Assembly: GCA_037718865.1 (NCBI GenBank)
Contig: JBBJMP010000007.1
Location: forward strand, 62,001 to 126,000
Length of the DNA stretch: 64,000 nt
Reading direction: 5' to 3'
Source: JADCRZ01 sp037718865
GTDB lineage: Bacteria > Bacteroidota > Bacteroidia > Chitinophagales > Chitinophagaceae
The translations under genes and the position numbers were made by a program. The notes under the pieces are model-generated. The model searched no databases. It had not been told where the DNA came from and saw nothing but the letters and a program-made list of their open reading frames with translations. This document shows, one piece after another, positions 45,486 to 54,258 of this stretch (its first letter is position 1; each line of letters begins with the position of its first letter).

Positions 45486-46172
45486 TTAACTCCTATCCAG
45501 CGTGAAAATAAAATTTCTCTCCAGCAAATTACGGGTGGAGCGAACACACCTCATACTATACCCGTTATCAAGCGCTATACCTTCAATCATCTTGAGGTCG
45601 CATTGATCGCTCAAAACCATGAATACAATAGACTTCTGGTGCAGATATCTTCCCAAGTCCTTGAAAAGCCTTACAAAATATTCTCCATGCTCACCACAGC
45701 ACCAGGCGTAATCGGCAACAGATACCGGTTTTTTTTTGTAATAGGGCGGATTAATGGCCACGACATCAAAATGTTGAACGGGTAACTGGTTGAAAAGGTC
45801 TGAAAGAATGACCTCGTATCCCACGCAGTTACGTTGGCTGTTGCTTTCCAAATATCTTACAGCTACCGGATTAATATCTGTAGCAACTACTCTTGCGCCT
45901 TTTCTGGCGGCCCATGTGGCAATAAGTCCGCTTCCTGCTCCCAGCTCCAGGAACGATTTACTTTGCAAGGGCTGCTTACTTAAATAATCTAACAACAGTT
46001 TTGTACTAAAAAAGAACCCGGGATGAAATACCTCGGGAGGAATTACCAGGCTAATGCCCCGGTAATAATATGTTCTGGTTCGGGAAAGATATTTTACCAG
46101 CAAGGGCTTGTACGTATGTGCAACTGCATATTTCAGGATCTTCCTCACTCGTAATGATTTAAAATCCTTCAA
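45486..46172 (-). CDS. HemK/PrmC-like or RsmC-like small-domain methyltransferase
   Basis: A 228-residue protein starting with TTG at 46172, overlapping the upstream radical SAM gene by 14 bases. Motif I is FLELGAGSGLIATWAARKG, then VVATDINPVAVRYLESN. The key motif is VAINPPYYKKKP, an NPPY site, which marks methyltransferases acting on nitrogen (amino groups of proteins, nucleic acids or small molecules) and some O-methylases of the same class. This differs from the other two methyltransferases of the operon. Whether the product is a peptide, base or sugar amine is unknown. Confidence 0.8.
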   Translation of the reverse strand: MKDFKSLRVRKILKYAVAHTYKPLLVKYLSRTRTYYYRGISLVIPPEVFHPGFFFSTKLLLDYLSKQPLQSKSFLELGAGSGLIATWAARKGARVVATDINPVAVRYLESNSQRNCVGYEVILSDLFNQLPVQHFDVVAINPPYYKKKPVSVADYAWCCGEHGEYFVRLFKDLGRYLHQKSIVFMVLSDQCDLKMIEGIALDNGYSMRCVRSTRNLLERNFIFTLDRS

Positions 46173-47658
46173 CTTCAGGTTGGCGGTACTTCCACAGGAC
46201 CTGCAATGCTTTCAGCTCATAAGGTTTGCTATAGATACCGGTTTTGTAACGAATTGAAGCCAGGCCCCTGATGAATTTACGCCGGAAGTGATTAAGGCGG
46301 GTATCCGATACCGTTGGATAATACCCGTTTAACACCGTTTCAAAATCGGTTATCTTGTCTATCATCTCCGGTGTAAGCCAGGGCGTTAGCGGATTCTTTC
46401 GCAGGTCGAACCGGTCCCATTGCGGGCTGATCCAGTCTTCCAGCATTTCCGGGAAACGAAATCCGCTTTGCAGCACCTTGTTATACATGTCAGAACCCTC
46501 GGTAGGTACGGGACTATACACATAGATAATAATCTCGGTAGCGGGATTTATCGATTTGATCTCTTTGATAAAATCTATGTCCTGATCGATCTGGCTCATA
46601 ATCTGATCAGGACTATCACCCGGCGTGCCCAGGACAAAAGAATACTCAGGTATGATATCAAATTTAGCCATCCGGGCGGCAAAGGCCCTGATCTGGGCGC
46701 TCGTCTGCGTTCCTCCCTTGTCCATCTTCTTAAGTACTTCGTCATTGCCGGTCTCTGCTCCGAAAAAAATCATTTTGCAACCCGCTTTCCGCATCAGGGC
46801 CAGTGATTCGTCGGAGTATTTGTACATGGTGTCAATTCTCCCTTCTCCCCACCAGGTCATGTTTTCCGGAAGAATCAGGGATGAAAATTCTACGACTCTT
46901 TTTTCCGATACAAAAAAGTTATTATCATGGAACTCGATAGCATTGCCCCCGTAATTGTCTTTCAGGTACTTTATGTCCTGATAAATTTGCTGAGCCGACT
47001 TTCCCTTCCAGCGTGCATTATAAATAGGTACCACTGCGCAAAATGAACACGTGAACGGGCAGCCGAAACTGGAATGGTAGGCAATGGTTTTTGTGCCCAG
47101 ATAAGTCTTGTTGAGGTAACGCTGCAAGGGGTAAAATCGATTCAGTTTATCATAAGGCAAAGGCGGAAGTTCATCCTGGTTGTACAACTCATCTTTTTTT
47201 GTTTTAATCAACCGGCCTGCCGACATGTAGGCCAGGTTACTGATCATCTCATAGGGCGTGTTATCGCTTACTGCCTTTAATAAAGCAGGAAAACTTTTAT
47301 CCCCCGGGCCGTTAATCACAAAATCAACATATCCCGAGTTTAGCACGGCTCCAGGCTGGTTAGAAGGAAAATATCCACCCCAGATAATGATGACATCAGG
47401 AAATAATTGGCGAACCTTTTTAGACACGGGTATGGCCTGTTTTAACTGCGGACCAGGCATACAGGTAATTCCGAGGTAGCGAAAACCGCCGCCGGACAAA
47501 TACTGATAGATCTTACTTGCCGGATCTGCTTCCAGGTTCCCATCAATCATTGCATACTCAAATAAACCCTCGATTGCTGCTGCAACGGTCAAAATGGAAT
47601 TAGGTATGCGGGGTTTTGAGTTCGCACTCCTGGGATTGAACAACAGTACTTTATTCAT
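46159..47658 (-). CDS. Radical SAM protein with B12-binding-like N-terminal domain
   Basis: A 499-residue protein, first gene of the operon. The N-terminal part has LLFNPRSANSKPRIPNSILTVAAAIEG, an IDGNLE segment and VIIIWGGYFPSNQPG. The iron-sulfur site is CPFTCSFC (C200, C204, C207), with MIFFGAETGNDEVLKKMDKGG further on. The B12 cobalt-ligand His is not evident. It is more distant from the two later paralogs than they are from each other. Its job in the pathway cannot be assigned from sequence. Confidence 0.83.
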   Translation of the reverse strand: MNKVLLFNPRSANSKPRIPNSILTVAAAIEGLFEYAMIDGNLEADPASKIYQYLSGGGFRYLGITCMPGPQLKQAIPVSKKVRQLFPDVIIIWGGYFPSNQPGAVLNSGYVDFVINGPGDKSFPALLKAVSDNTPYEMISNLAYMSAGRLIKTKKDELYNQDELPPLPYDKLNRFYPLQRYLNKTYLGTKTIAYHSSFGCPFTCSFCAVVPIYNARWKGKSAQQIYQDIKYLKDNYGGNAIEFHDNNFFVSEKRVVEFSSLILPENMTWWGEGRIDTMYKYSDESLALMRKAGCKMIFFGAETGNDEVLKKMDKGGTQTSAQIRAFAARMAKFDIIPEYSFVLGTPGDSPDQIMSQIDQDIDFIKEIKSINPATEIIIYVYSPVPTEGSDMYNKVLQSGFRFPEMLEDWISPQWDRFDLRKNPLTPWLTPEMIDKITDFETVLNGYYPTVSDTRLNHFRRKFIRGLASIRYKTGIYSKPYELKALQVLWKYRQPEVEGF

Positions 47659-47874
47659 AACGTAACGCAGTTGCCGGATAGGGGTAGCGGAAAGATCATG
47701 TATCGTGAATTTCGGCTGCAGGGTTGTGTCTAATAAAGATAAGTTTTAAACGTGGTAACGAAAGACGGTTCTGCAGGATGTTTGCTGACCGTATTTGCTG
47801 CCCGACCCGAAAGTGAGCTTGCAAGAGCACGTGCCTGATACCGGAATTGGCCCGACTTCTATACATTTGCCCAC

Positions 47875-48966
47875 ATGACATCTGTTTTTGTAAGCTATCA
47901 TTATTCACCGGCGTTTAACCGTCCTGAGGATTGGTTAATAAGGATAAGAGCTTATACAGGCATGCTCGAATGCCTGAGTAAATGGCATACGGTGATCAGT
48001 ATAGAACAAATTGATTATACCGGCAAACACACGCATAACGGTGTAAATTATCATTTTAAAAAATTCTCACAAGCGGAACGGTTAGCACCCCGGCGCTTAC
48101 ATCGATATATAAGGGACCTGCGGCCTGACTTTGTTTTTGTGCACGGCTTGCACTACCCGCTGCAGGTACTGCAATTGAAATTTCAGCTGCGGCCAAAGAC
48201 AAAAATTATCGTTCAGAACCATGCTGAAAAACCATCTCGCGGTTTTAAAAAAATACTGCAGCAACTTGTTGAACGGTATGTGGATGCTTACCTTTTTACT
48301 TCCTACGAAATGGGACTTGACTGGATACATCAGGGCAACCTGTCGAACACAAAAAAGATCCGGGAAGTGATGGAAGCTTCTTCTGTTTTCTACCCGGTCG
48401 ACAGGGAAATGGCCAGATTAAAACTTCACGTACAGGGCAACCCGGTTTTTTTATGGGTGGGCCGGTTAGATGAAAATAAGGACCCGTTGACAGTAGTATC
48501 GGCCTTTCTGGAATTTTCCAGGCTGCATTCTGCCGCAAGGCTTTATATGATCTTTCAAACTACAGCGTTATTGCCGGCACTAAGCAGTCTTAAAATCCGC
48601 GAAGATGTTAACGATGTAATCAATTTGGTTGGCCAGGTTCCAAATCCTGAAATGTTATTCTGGTATAACAGCGCTGATTTCATTATTTCCGGTTCGCATT
48701 ATGAAGGCAGTGGCATAGCCGTTTGCGAAGCCATGTCCTGCGGATGCGTACCTATCGTCACCAATATCCCGTCATTCAGGAAGATGACCAGCCATTGCGG
48801 GTTCTTGTATGAACCTGGAAACAGGAAAGCTCTTGCCGAAACGCTTCAACAGGTAATGCGGCTTGATTGGCGGGAAGCAAGGGCCCGGGTGATCCGCCAG
48901 TTTAATGCAGAACTTTCTTTCGAAGCCATGGCCCGTCAAATTCATGAAATAGCAGGGTCGCTATAA
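47875..48966 (+). CDS. Family 4 glycosyltransferase
   Basis: A 363-residue GT-B protein. The N-terminus (TSVFVSYHYSPAFNRPEDWLIR) lacks the common GG-x-E loop but keeps the strand-loop-helix start. The C-terminal domain has LWVGRLDENKDPLTVVSAF, SGSHYEGSGIAVCEAMSCGCVPI (E-x7-E) and TNIPSFRKM. A His-Gly loop FVHGLHYPLQ lies in the N-terminal domain. It is divergent from the radical SAM operon and its 3' end overlaps the next, convergent gene by 25 bases. Function in glycan synthesis is inferred from family. Confidence 0.82.
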   Translation: MTSVFVSYHYSPAFNRPEDWLIRIRAYTGMLECLSKWHTVISIEQIDYTGKHTHNGVNYHFKKFSQAERLAPRRLHRYIRDLRPDFVFVHGLHYPLQVLQLKFQLRPKTKIIVQNHAEKPSRGFKKILQQLVERYVDAYLFTSYEMGLDWIHQGNLSNTKKIREVMEASSVFYPVDREMARLKLHVQGNPVFLWVGRLDENKDPLTVVSAFLEFSRLHSAARLYMIFQTTALLPALSSLKIREDVNDVINLVGQVPNPEMLFWYNSADFIISGSHYEGSGIAVCEAMSCGCVPIVTNIPSFRKMTSHCGFLYEPGNRKALAETLQQVMRLDWREARARVIRQFNAELSFEAMARQIHEIAGSL

Positions 48967-50030
48967 TCGAAGATCCGCATGATTGCCATAGCGCTTGATT
49001 TCATATCGTTTACCAGTACAGGTGACTGATCAATGTTTGGTGATTCAAGGATTTCCCGAGCTTTTTCAAACATAGCATTAACGTTTTCTACGATATGCCA
49101 GTGTGTTACGGGGTGCTTTACAGGCTTGCAAAAACTGATCACGTGTGCCCCGGCATAAAGGGCTTCAAGACAAACACCCGAGAATCCCTCATAGCTCGAG
49201 GGGTGCAGTAAGACCTTACTCCGTTGCATAAGTTGCAGTATTTCAGTATGCGGCTTTTCACCTGTAAGGACTATATGTTGCCGAAGATCAAGCCGGCTGA
49301 TAAGCGCTTCCAGGTTTGCCTGTTCAGGACCCTGACCACAGATCAGCGCGCGGATTGCCGGCCTTTTCTGCCGTAGCTTTTGTACGACGGTGATCAGGAG
49401 CTCAAATTGCTTCAGTGGAATCAAAGAGCCGATCCCTATAATATCAACGTCTCTCTGTGCATGATCATTCCTGTCGTATAAGGAAGGTTCTATGCCGTTG
49501 TATACAATATAGTTTGGACGGATATGATGATTTCTGTAAAACTCATCCGCTAAAAAGTCCGACATGGCTATCAAAGACAGTGAAACGGGCCGGATATATT
49601 TTACCAGCCTGTTTTGACTGCGCGCATCCTGCCCACAAATCCAGATGAGATGCCGGATTCTATTAAACTGCCCGAAATACCTTCCTATCAACGCAGTTTC
49701 AGAACACCAGAAGCTACATAAACCCACGACCTGACTTTCCCGCTTTAGCTTATTCAATGCCCTCCATACCTGCGCCCACAATACAAGCCTGGTTAGCTTT
49801 CCTTTGTTTCTTCCACTATAAGGAATCACAGTACTTCCATGCCATTGATAGCTGGTCTTTATATAAGGATAATGAAACGCGAGAATAATGATTTTTAACA
49901 AAGGAAAGCAGCTATTAAGCGCCCTGACAAACTGCTGCTGTGCAGGCAAACAGGTGCTGTCTTCCTCGTTCATGGGAAAGCCCGGACTAAGAATCACCAG
50001 TGTTTTCTGTGCGCTTTGTATCAAAAGCAA
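48942..50030 (-). CDS. Family 4 glycosyltransferase
   Basis: A 362-residue GT-B protein with TTG as the likely start (50030; a second TTG at 50024). The N-terminus LVILSPGFPMNEEDSTCLPAQQQFVRAL carries the 'SPGFP..E.D.....Q.F' acceptor loop. C-terminal motifs are GIGSLIPLKQFELLITVV, LICGQGPEQANLEALI and HPSSYEGFSGVCLEALYAGAHVI (E-x7-E). It converges on the preceding glycosyltransferase gene with an antisense overlap of 25 bases at the 3' ends. Confidence 0.8.
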   Translation of the reverse strand: MLLIQSAQKTLVILSPGFPMNEEDSTCLPAQQQFVRALNSCFPLLKIIILAFHYPYIKTSYQWHGSTVIPYSGRNKGKLTRLVLWAQVWRALNKLKRESQVVGLCSFWCSETALIGRYFGQFNRIRHLIWICGQDARSQNRLVKYIRPVSLSLIAMSDFLADEFYRNHHIRPNYIVYNGIEPSLYDRNDHAQRDVDIIGIGSLIPLKQFELLITVVQKLRQKRPAIRALICGQGPEQANLEALISRLDLRQHIVLTGEKPHTEILQLMQRSKVLLHPSSYEGFSGVCLEALYAGAHVISFCKPVKHPVTHWHIVENVNAMFEKAREILESPNIDQSPVLVNDMKSSAMAIMRIFDYSDPAIS

Positions 50031-50151
50031 CCGGTTAAAAAGGAATCAACGCGATGGCCCTAAAGGGCACATTGCAACGGCGAATCGGCGATGGTTTACG
50101 CAATGGGAATATGAATGCCAGGCCAGTTGAGAAAGTGATCCTTGCCTGCTG

Positions 50152-50361
50152 TCAGGTAGTGTACTTCGATTTTAAAGATAGTTCAACGGTTTTTACATCA
50201 GCAAACTCATCCTCGGCATTCTCATCAACCTGCCAGGAGTGCAGAAACAAATTCCTGCCGTAGTCGTTATTAATTTTGCCAACATACTGCTCCAAATAAG
50301 GCATAAACACATTAGCATCCTGAATCATTTCTGGTCTTACCTTAATTACCGTCTTTATCAT
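50152..50361 (-). CDS. Small hypothetical protein
   Basis: 69 residues, ATG at 50361. The product is polar with no signal peptide or membrane segment. It has a Val-Ile start, then a mixed helix-strand pattern (LEQYVGKINNDYG) and an acidic stretch (VDENAEDEFADV). The composition looks protein-like, but I recognise no family. It lies in a region of repeats between the glycan genes and the YdeI-like gene. Confidence 0.4.
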   Translation of the reverse strand: MIKTVIKVRPEMIQDANVFMPYLEQYVGKINNDYGRNLFLHSWQVDENAEDEFADVKTVELSLKSKYTT

Positions 50362-50765
50362 AATATAAAGTTTAATAAATTAAACGGGGGCTAAATGTTT
50401 TAACTTATACTGCAAAATACAAAAATTCGGCTAGCCTAACTAAAAGATATAATTCTTTTAATTATCCACAAGTTGTATACAAAATTCTAGAAATGTGTAT
50501 GTATGTATTAAGTTATAATACGATAGCCATTGAACGGCAACTTTACAGTTCGGCAAAAATCAACCACAAAGCAGTTGCAAAAGATTCACAAAGAAGCCAC
50601 AAAGAGTGCATTGCCTGTTTCAAGCCCGGATCAAGTTTACCTTCGTGAAAGCTTTGTGTTATGCTTCGTGCGCTTTGCGGTTAAAAAATCAACCACAAGG
50701 CAGTTGCAAAAGATTCACAAAAAAGAGTAAGAGTTTATATTTGCCTGAAGCAAGTATACCTGACT
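50362..50765. repeat. Intergenic region with paired 39-base direct repeat
   Basis: 404 bases without a supported gene. It holds two copies of a 39-base sequence, at 50555-50593 and 50684-50722, with one or two mismatches (caaccacaaagcagttgc / caaccacaaggcagttgc in part). Between them is the related inverted word ctttgtg/cttcgtg. Similar cacaaag words occur at 39880-39920. This is a dispersed non-coding repeat, not a CRISPR array. Confidence 0.55.
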
Positions 50766-51290
50766 ATGGTTCAATTCACTACAACTATACTGCAATTTGA
50801 AGAAAAAGGCGATAAGACGGGGTGGACTTATATCTATATACCTGCCGACATTGCCGGACAAGTAAACCCTGGTAATAAAAAAGCTTTCCGGGTGAAGGGG
50901 AAACTGGATGACTATGCTTTTGAGGGTACCAGTATATTACCTATGGGTGATGGCGGATTTATCTTTGCGCTTAATGCCACGTTTAGAAAAAATATCCGGA
51001 AGCGCAAAGGGGCTACGATCAATGTGCAACTCCAGCTGGATCCCCAGGTAATGTTTACACCTGACTGGATGATAGAATGTCTGTCTGATGAACCAGCAGC
51101 CCTCGCCTTTTTCAACCAGCTGGCCAAATCGCACCAGCGATATTTTGTAAACTGGATCCAATCCGCGAAAACGGAACCAACACGCATCAAACGCCTGTCC
51201 CAGACTATTACTGCTTTATCCCGGAAAACGGGCTTTGGGGAAATGATCAGAATGCACCAGAACAAAAAAAGCGAAGGAGAGGAACGCTGA
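50766..51290 (+). CDS. YdeI/OmdA-family protein (DUF1905 domain)
   Basis: A 174-residue cytoplasmic protein. Residues 1-95 are a DUF1905 beta-barrel-like domain (WTYIYIPADIAGQVNP, FRVKGKLDDYAFEGTSILPMGDGGFIF, KRKGATINVQL). Residues 110-165 match the YdeI/OmdA C-terminal domain (LAFFNQLAKSHQRYFVNWIQSAK, TRIKRLSQTITALSR). Related proteins protect against bacteriocins or affect porin-linked traits, but the biochemical role is not known. It is a single-gene unit downstream of the repeat region. Confidence 0.8.
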   Translation: MVQFTTTILQFEEKGDKTGWTYIYIPADIAGQVNPGNKKAFRVKGKLDDYAFEGTSILPMGDGGFIFALNATFRKNIRKRKGATINVQLQLDPQVMFTPDWMIECLSDEPAALAFFNQLAKSHQRYFVNWIQSAKTEPTRIKRLSQTITALSRKTGFGEMIRMHQNKKSEGEER

Positions 51291-51473
51291 TATCTGGGTA
51301 GTAACCAAGATCATGCGTTCGGCTTTTAAATATACCTTTTTTAGCTTTATAGTCATCGGTTGAAAGATATGACATCAATAATACGGGGCTAAGTTCATGT
51401 ATTAACAGTAGCTTCGCGCTTTCGTTAATGCCGCATTATGCCATTAAGAATGCTGGAACAGGAAGAATCAACC

Positions 51474-52739
51474 ATGTACGAAATGACTCCGATCAAAATC
51501 GAAACCCCGGTAATTATCATAGGCGCAGGTCCGGCGGGTGCAGGCGTTTCCATTTATCTCACAAAAGCAGGAATACCCCATGTCATTTTGGAAAAAGAAT
51601 CTTTTCCCCGTGATAAGATTTGTGGCGATGCATGCAGCGGCAAAACTGCCTTTGTCCTGCGAAAGGCCAACCCTCAATGGCTGGCGGAGATCTTTCAGCA
51701 AGGAGAGCAGTTTTTGCCCAGCCATGGAATTATCTTTGTTGCCCCAAATGGAAAAGCCTTGAGTATCCCTTATAAAGCTGACAGACAACCAGGTGAACAG
51801 GCGCCCGGCTTTACCACTCCCCGACTGATCTTCGATAATTTTCTTTTTGAAAAATTGGCTTCCCCGCAGAGCACGATTTACCAAAACACTTCTGTGAAAA
51901 GTATTATACGCAATGCGGACGGGGTAAAAGTGGTGTTTTTGCAAGACGGTAAAACGTATGAGCTCTCCGCTCCTCTTCTCGTTGGTGCTGACGGCGATAA
52001 AAGCCAGGTGCGCAAAAATCTGCTGAACGATAATTCGTCTTCAAAAGCTTATGCTGTAGGACTAAGAGCTTACTATACCGGTGTCACTGAGTTAAATGAA
52101 GAAAATTTTATAGAATTGCATTTTTTACCCGAACTGTTACCTGGATATTTCTGGATTTTTCCACTACCGAATGGAAGTGTAAATGTGGGTGTGGGCATTC
52201 TTTCAGAAAGGATAAGACAAAAAAAGATGAACCTGCGCGAACAAATGCTTAATGCCATCAAACACAATCCGAACATCCGTCACCGTTTTGCAAACGCCAA
52301 ACTGGTAGATAAGATACAGGGATGGGGATTGCCCATGGGCACAGAAAAACTTCCTGTTTCAGGAGACAACTTTCTGCTCGTTGGTGATGCGGCCAGCCTG
52401 ATTGATCCATTCAGCGGCGAAGGTATTGGAAACGCCTTATACAGTGGTATGCTGGCCGCTTATGCCATTGAAAAGTCATTGGAGGCCGGCAAATTCGACG
52501 CGTCCTTTTTGAAACAATCTTATGATGAGCCTTTACACCGGCGAATAGGTGACGAATTAAAGCTAAGTGCGAGATTACAGCGATTATGCCGTTACCCATG
52601 GTTATTTAACCTGGTGGTAAACAAGGCCCATAGAAGCCCCTCTTTGAGTAAAACCATCAGCTGCATGTTTACTGACCTCGACCTGCGGGAGCAGTTGCGA
52701 AAGCCATCCTTTTATGCTAAAATATTGTTTAACAGGTGA
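51474..52739 (+). CDS. Geranylgeranyl-reductase-family FAD oxidoreductase (first of tandem pair)
   Basis: 421 residues from ATG at 51474 (the upstream extension from 51438 lacks signal). The N-terminus has the dinucleotide fold VIIIGAGPAGAGVSIYLTKAG, then EKESFPRDKICGDACSGKT, the GGR family marker. LLVGDAASLIDPFSGEGIGNALYSG is the second FAD motif. Substrates of the family include isoprenoid chains of quinones, archaeal lipids and other polyenes. It overlaps the next gene by one base (TGATG), so they are coupled. Confidence 0.85.
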   Translation: MYEMTPIKIETPVIIIGAGPAGAGVSIYLTKAGIPHVILEKESFPRDKICGDACSGKTAFVLRKANPQWLAEIFQQGEQFLPSHGIIFVAPNGKALSIPYKADRQPGEQAPGFTTPRLIFDNFLFEKLASPQSTIYQNTSVKSIIRNADGVKVVFLQDGKTYELSAPLLVGADGDKSQVRKNLLNDNSSSKAYAVGLRAYYTGVTELNEENFIELHFLPELLPGYFWIFPLPNGSVNVGVGILSERIRQKKMNLREQMLNAIKHNPNIRHRFANAKLVDKIQGWGLPMGTEKLPVSGDNFLLVGDAASLIDPFSGEGIGNALYSGMLAAYAIEKSLEAGKFDASFLKQSYDEPLHRRIGDELKLSARLQRLCRYPWLFNLVVNKAHRSPSLSKTISCMFTDLDLREQLRKPSFYAKILFNR

Positions 52740-53998
52740 TGACGACAACTAAGCTGGAAACGCCTGTAGTTATTGTCGGTGCTGGTCCTGCGGGTGCCGG
52801 GGTATCCATTTACCTCTCTATGTTGAGGATTCATCATACTATTTTAGAAAAGGAATGTTTTCCCCGCGACAAGGTTTGTGGCGATGCCATCAGCGGTAAA
52901 ACCCAGCTTGTTTTAAGAAAGGCCAATCCCGAATGGCTGCAGGAAATCTTTAGCCGGTCGGAGCATTTTATGCCCAGTCATGGCGGTTTGTTTGTTGCCC
53001 CTAATGGCAAAGTCCTAAGCATTCCTTACAGCCGAAATCGCATTCCTGAAGGACAGGCCCCCGGATTCACTACGCCACGTTTGATTTTCGATCAGTTTCT
53101 TTTTGAAAAGCTGGCCTCGCCTTATACAACCATTTTTCAACATGCATCAGTTAAAAAGATGGATCGGCAGGCTGATGGCAGGGTCAACGTGAGTTTCTGC
53201 ATTGGTAACAAGGATTATGAGGTGCTGACGCCGTTGATTGTAGGGGCAGATGGCGATAAAAGCATAGTGCGTAAAACCTTTCTTACAGATCAATCTTCTC
53301 CAAAATCGTATTGTGTAGCTCTCAGGGCTTATTACACCGGAGTTACAGAACTGCATGCAGAGAACTATATTGAATTGCATTATATCCCGGAAATATTACC
53401 GGGTTATTTTTGGATATTTCCATTACCAAACGGGATGGCTAATGTTGGGGTAGGCATACTTTCAGAACGCGTTCGTCAAAAAAAGATCAACCTACGCGAA
53501 CAGATGCTCCATGCCATCAAAAACAATCCCAATCTAAACCATCGTTTTGCCAATGCTACGTTGGTGGGTAAAATCCAGGGATGGGGTTTACCCATGGGCA
53601 TGGAGAGACAACCGGTATCCGGCGACCACTTTTTGCTTACCGGTGATGCTGCCTGCCTGATCGACCCTTTTACCGGAGAAGGTATAGGGAATGCGCTGTA
53701 TAGCGGTATGCTGGCAGCTTATGCCATCGAGAAATCACTGGACATTGGAAAGTATGATGCAAACACGTTGAAGGAAAATTATGATGATGTGTTGTACAAA
53801 AGCATTGGTGAGGAATTAAAGATCAGCGCCTTACTGCAACGGGTAACGCATTACCCCAGGCTGTTGCATTTTATTGTAAATAAAGCCTATAAAAGTCCAA
53901 CCTTGAATAAAGCCATCAGTGGAATGTTTACTGGCGTCAACCTCCGCAAATTGTTGCGGCAGCCTTCGTTTTACGCGAGGGTGCTATTTAACCGGTGA
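52739..53998 (+). CDS. Geranylgeranyl-reductase-family FAD oxidoreductase (second of tandem pair)
   Basis: About 419 residues from ATG at 52739, whose A is the last base of the upstream stop; a GTG at 52736 is also possible. It is a close paralog of its neighbour over the whole length, with VIVGAGPAGAGVSIYLS, EKECFPRDKVCGDAISGKT and LLTGDAACLIDPFTGEG. The strong similarity with tight coupling suggests a tandem duplication that kept both copies. The two may reduce different double bonds or form a heterodimer. It ends 260 bases before the borosin precursor. Confidence 0.85.
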   Translation: MTTTKLETPVVIVGAGPAGAGVSIYLSMLRIHHTILEKECFPRDKVCGDAISGKTQLVLRKANPEWLQEIFSRSEHFMPSHGGLFVAPNGKVLSIPYSRNRIPEGQAPGFTTPRLIFDQFLFEKLASPYTTIFQHASVKKMDRQADGRVNVSFCIGNKDYEVLTPLIVGADGDKSIVRKTFLTDQSSPKSYCVALRAYYTGVTELHAENYIELHYIPEILPGYFWIFPLPNGMANVGVGILSERVRQKKINLREQMLHAIKNNPNLNHRFANATLVGKIQGWGLPMGMERQPVSGDHFLLTGDAACLIDPFTGEGIGNALYSGMLAAYAIEKSLDIGKYDANTLKENYDDVLYKSIGEELKISALLQRVTHYPRLLHFIVNKAYKSPTLNKAISGMFTGVNLRKLLRQPSFYARVLFNR

Positions 53999-54091
53999 GT
54001 CAGACAATTCTCATTACCACCAAAAAGTACTGTTATAAAACTACTGGCTTAATACTCGGTTTTTTTCAAATTATGAAAAAAAAATGAAACT

Positions 54092-54123
54092 ATTGCATGT
54101 GACTATTTATATGTATACATTTG
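54092..54123 (+). promoter_or_regulatory. Probable promoter of the borosin operon (Bacteroidota type)
   Basis: ATTG at 54092-54095 (one mismatch from TTTG), a 20-base spacer, then TACATTTG at 54116-54123, a perfect TAnnTTTG. A transcription start near 54130 would give a leader of about 130 bases before the ATG at 54259. The leader is T-rich with no clear ribosome binding site. Confidence 0.5.
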
Positions 54124-54258
54124 ATTCTCTGATCTAAAATTTCTGATCCCTACGTTATACTTTCCTTTTTTTCTACCTGTTTTTTAAAGCCTTTCCTTTT
54201 TAAAAGTTGTTATCCTCCTTATGTAATTGCATGCATTTGTTAACCTTAAATATATGTT

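Noticed and set aside
51468..51944. 158-residue frame opposite the first flavoprotein gene
   Set aside because: It is the complement of conserved FAD-binding segments and has no motif of its own.
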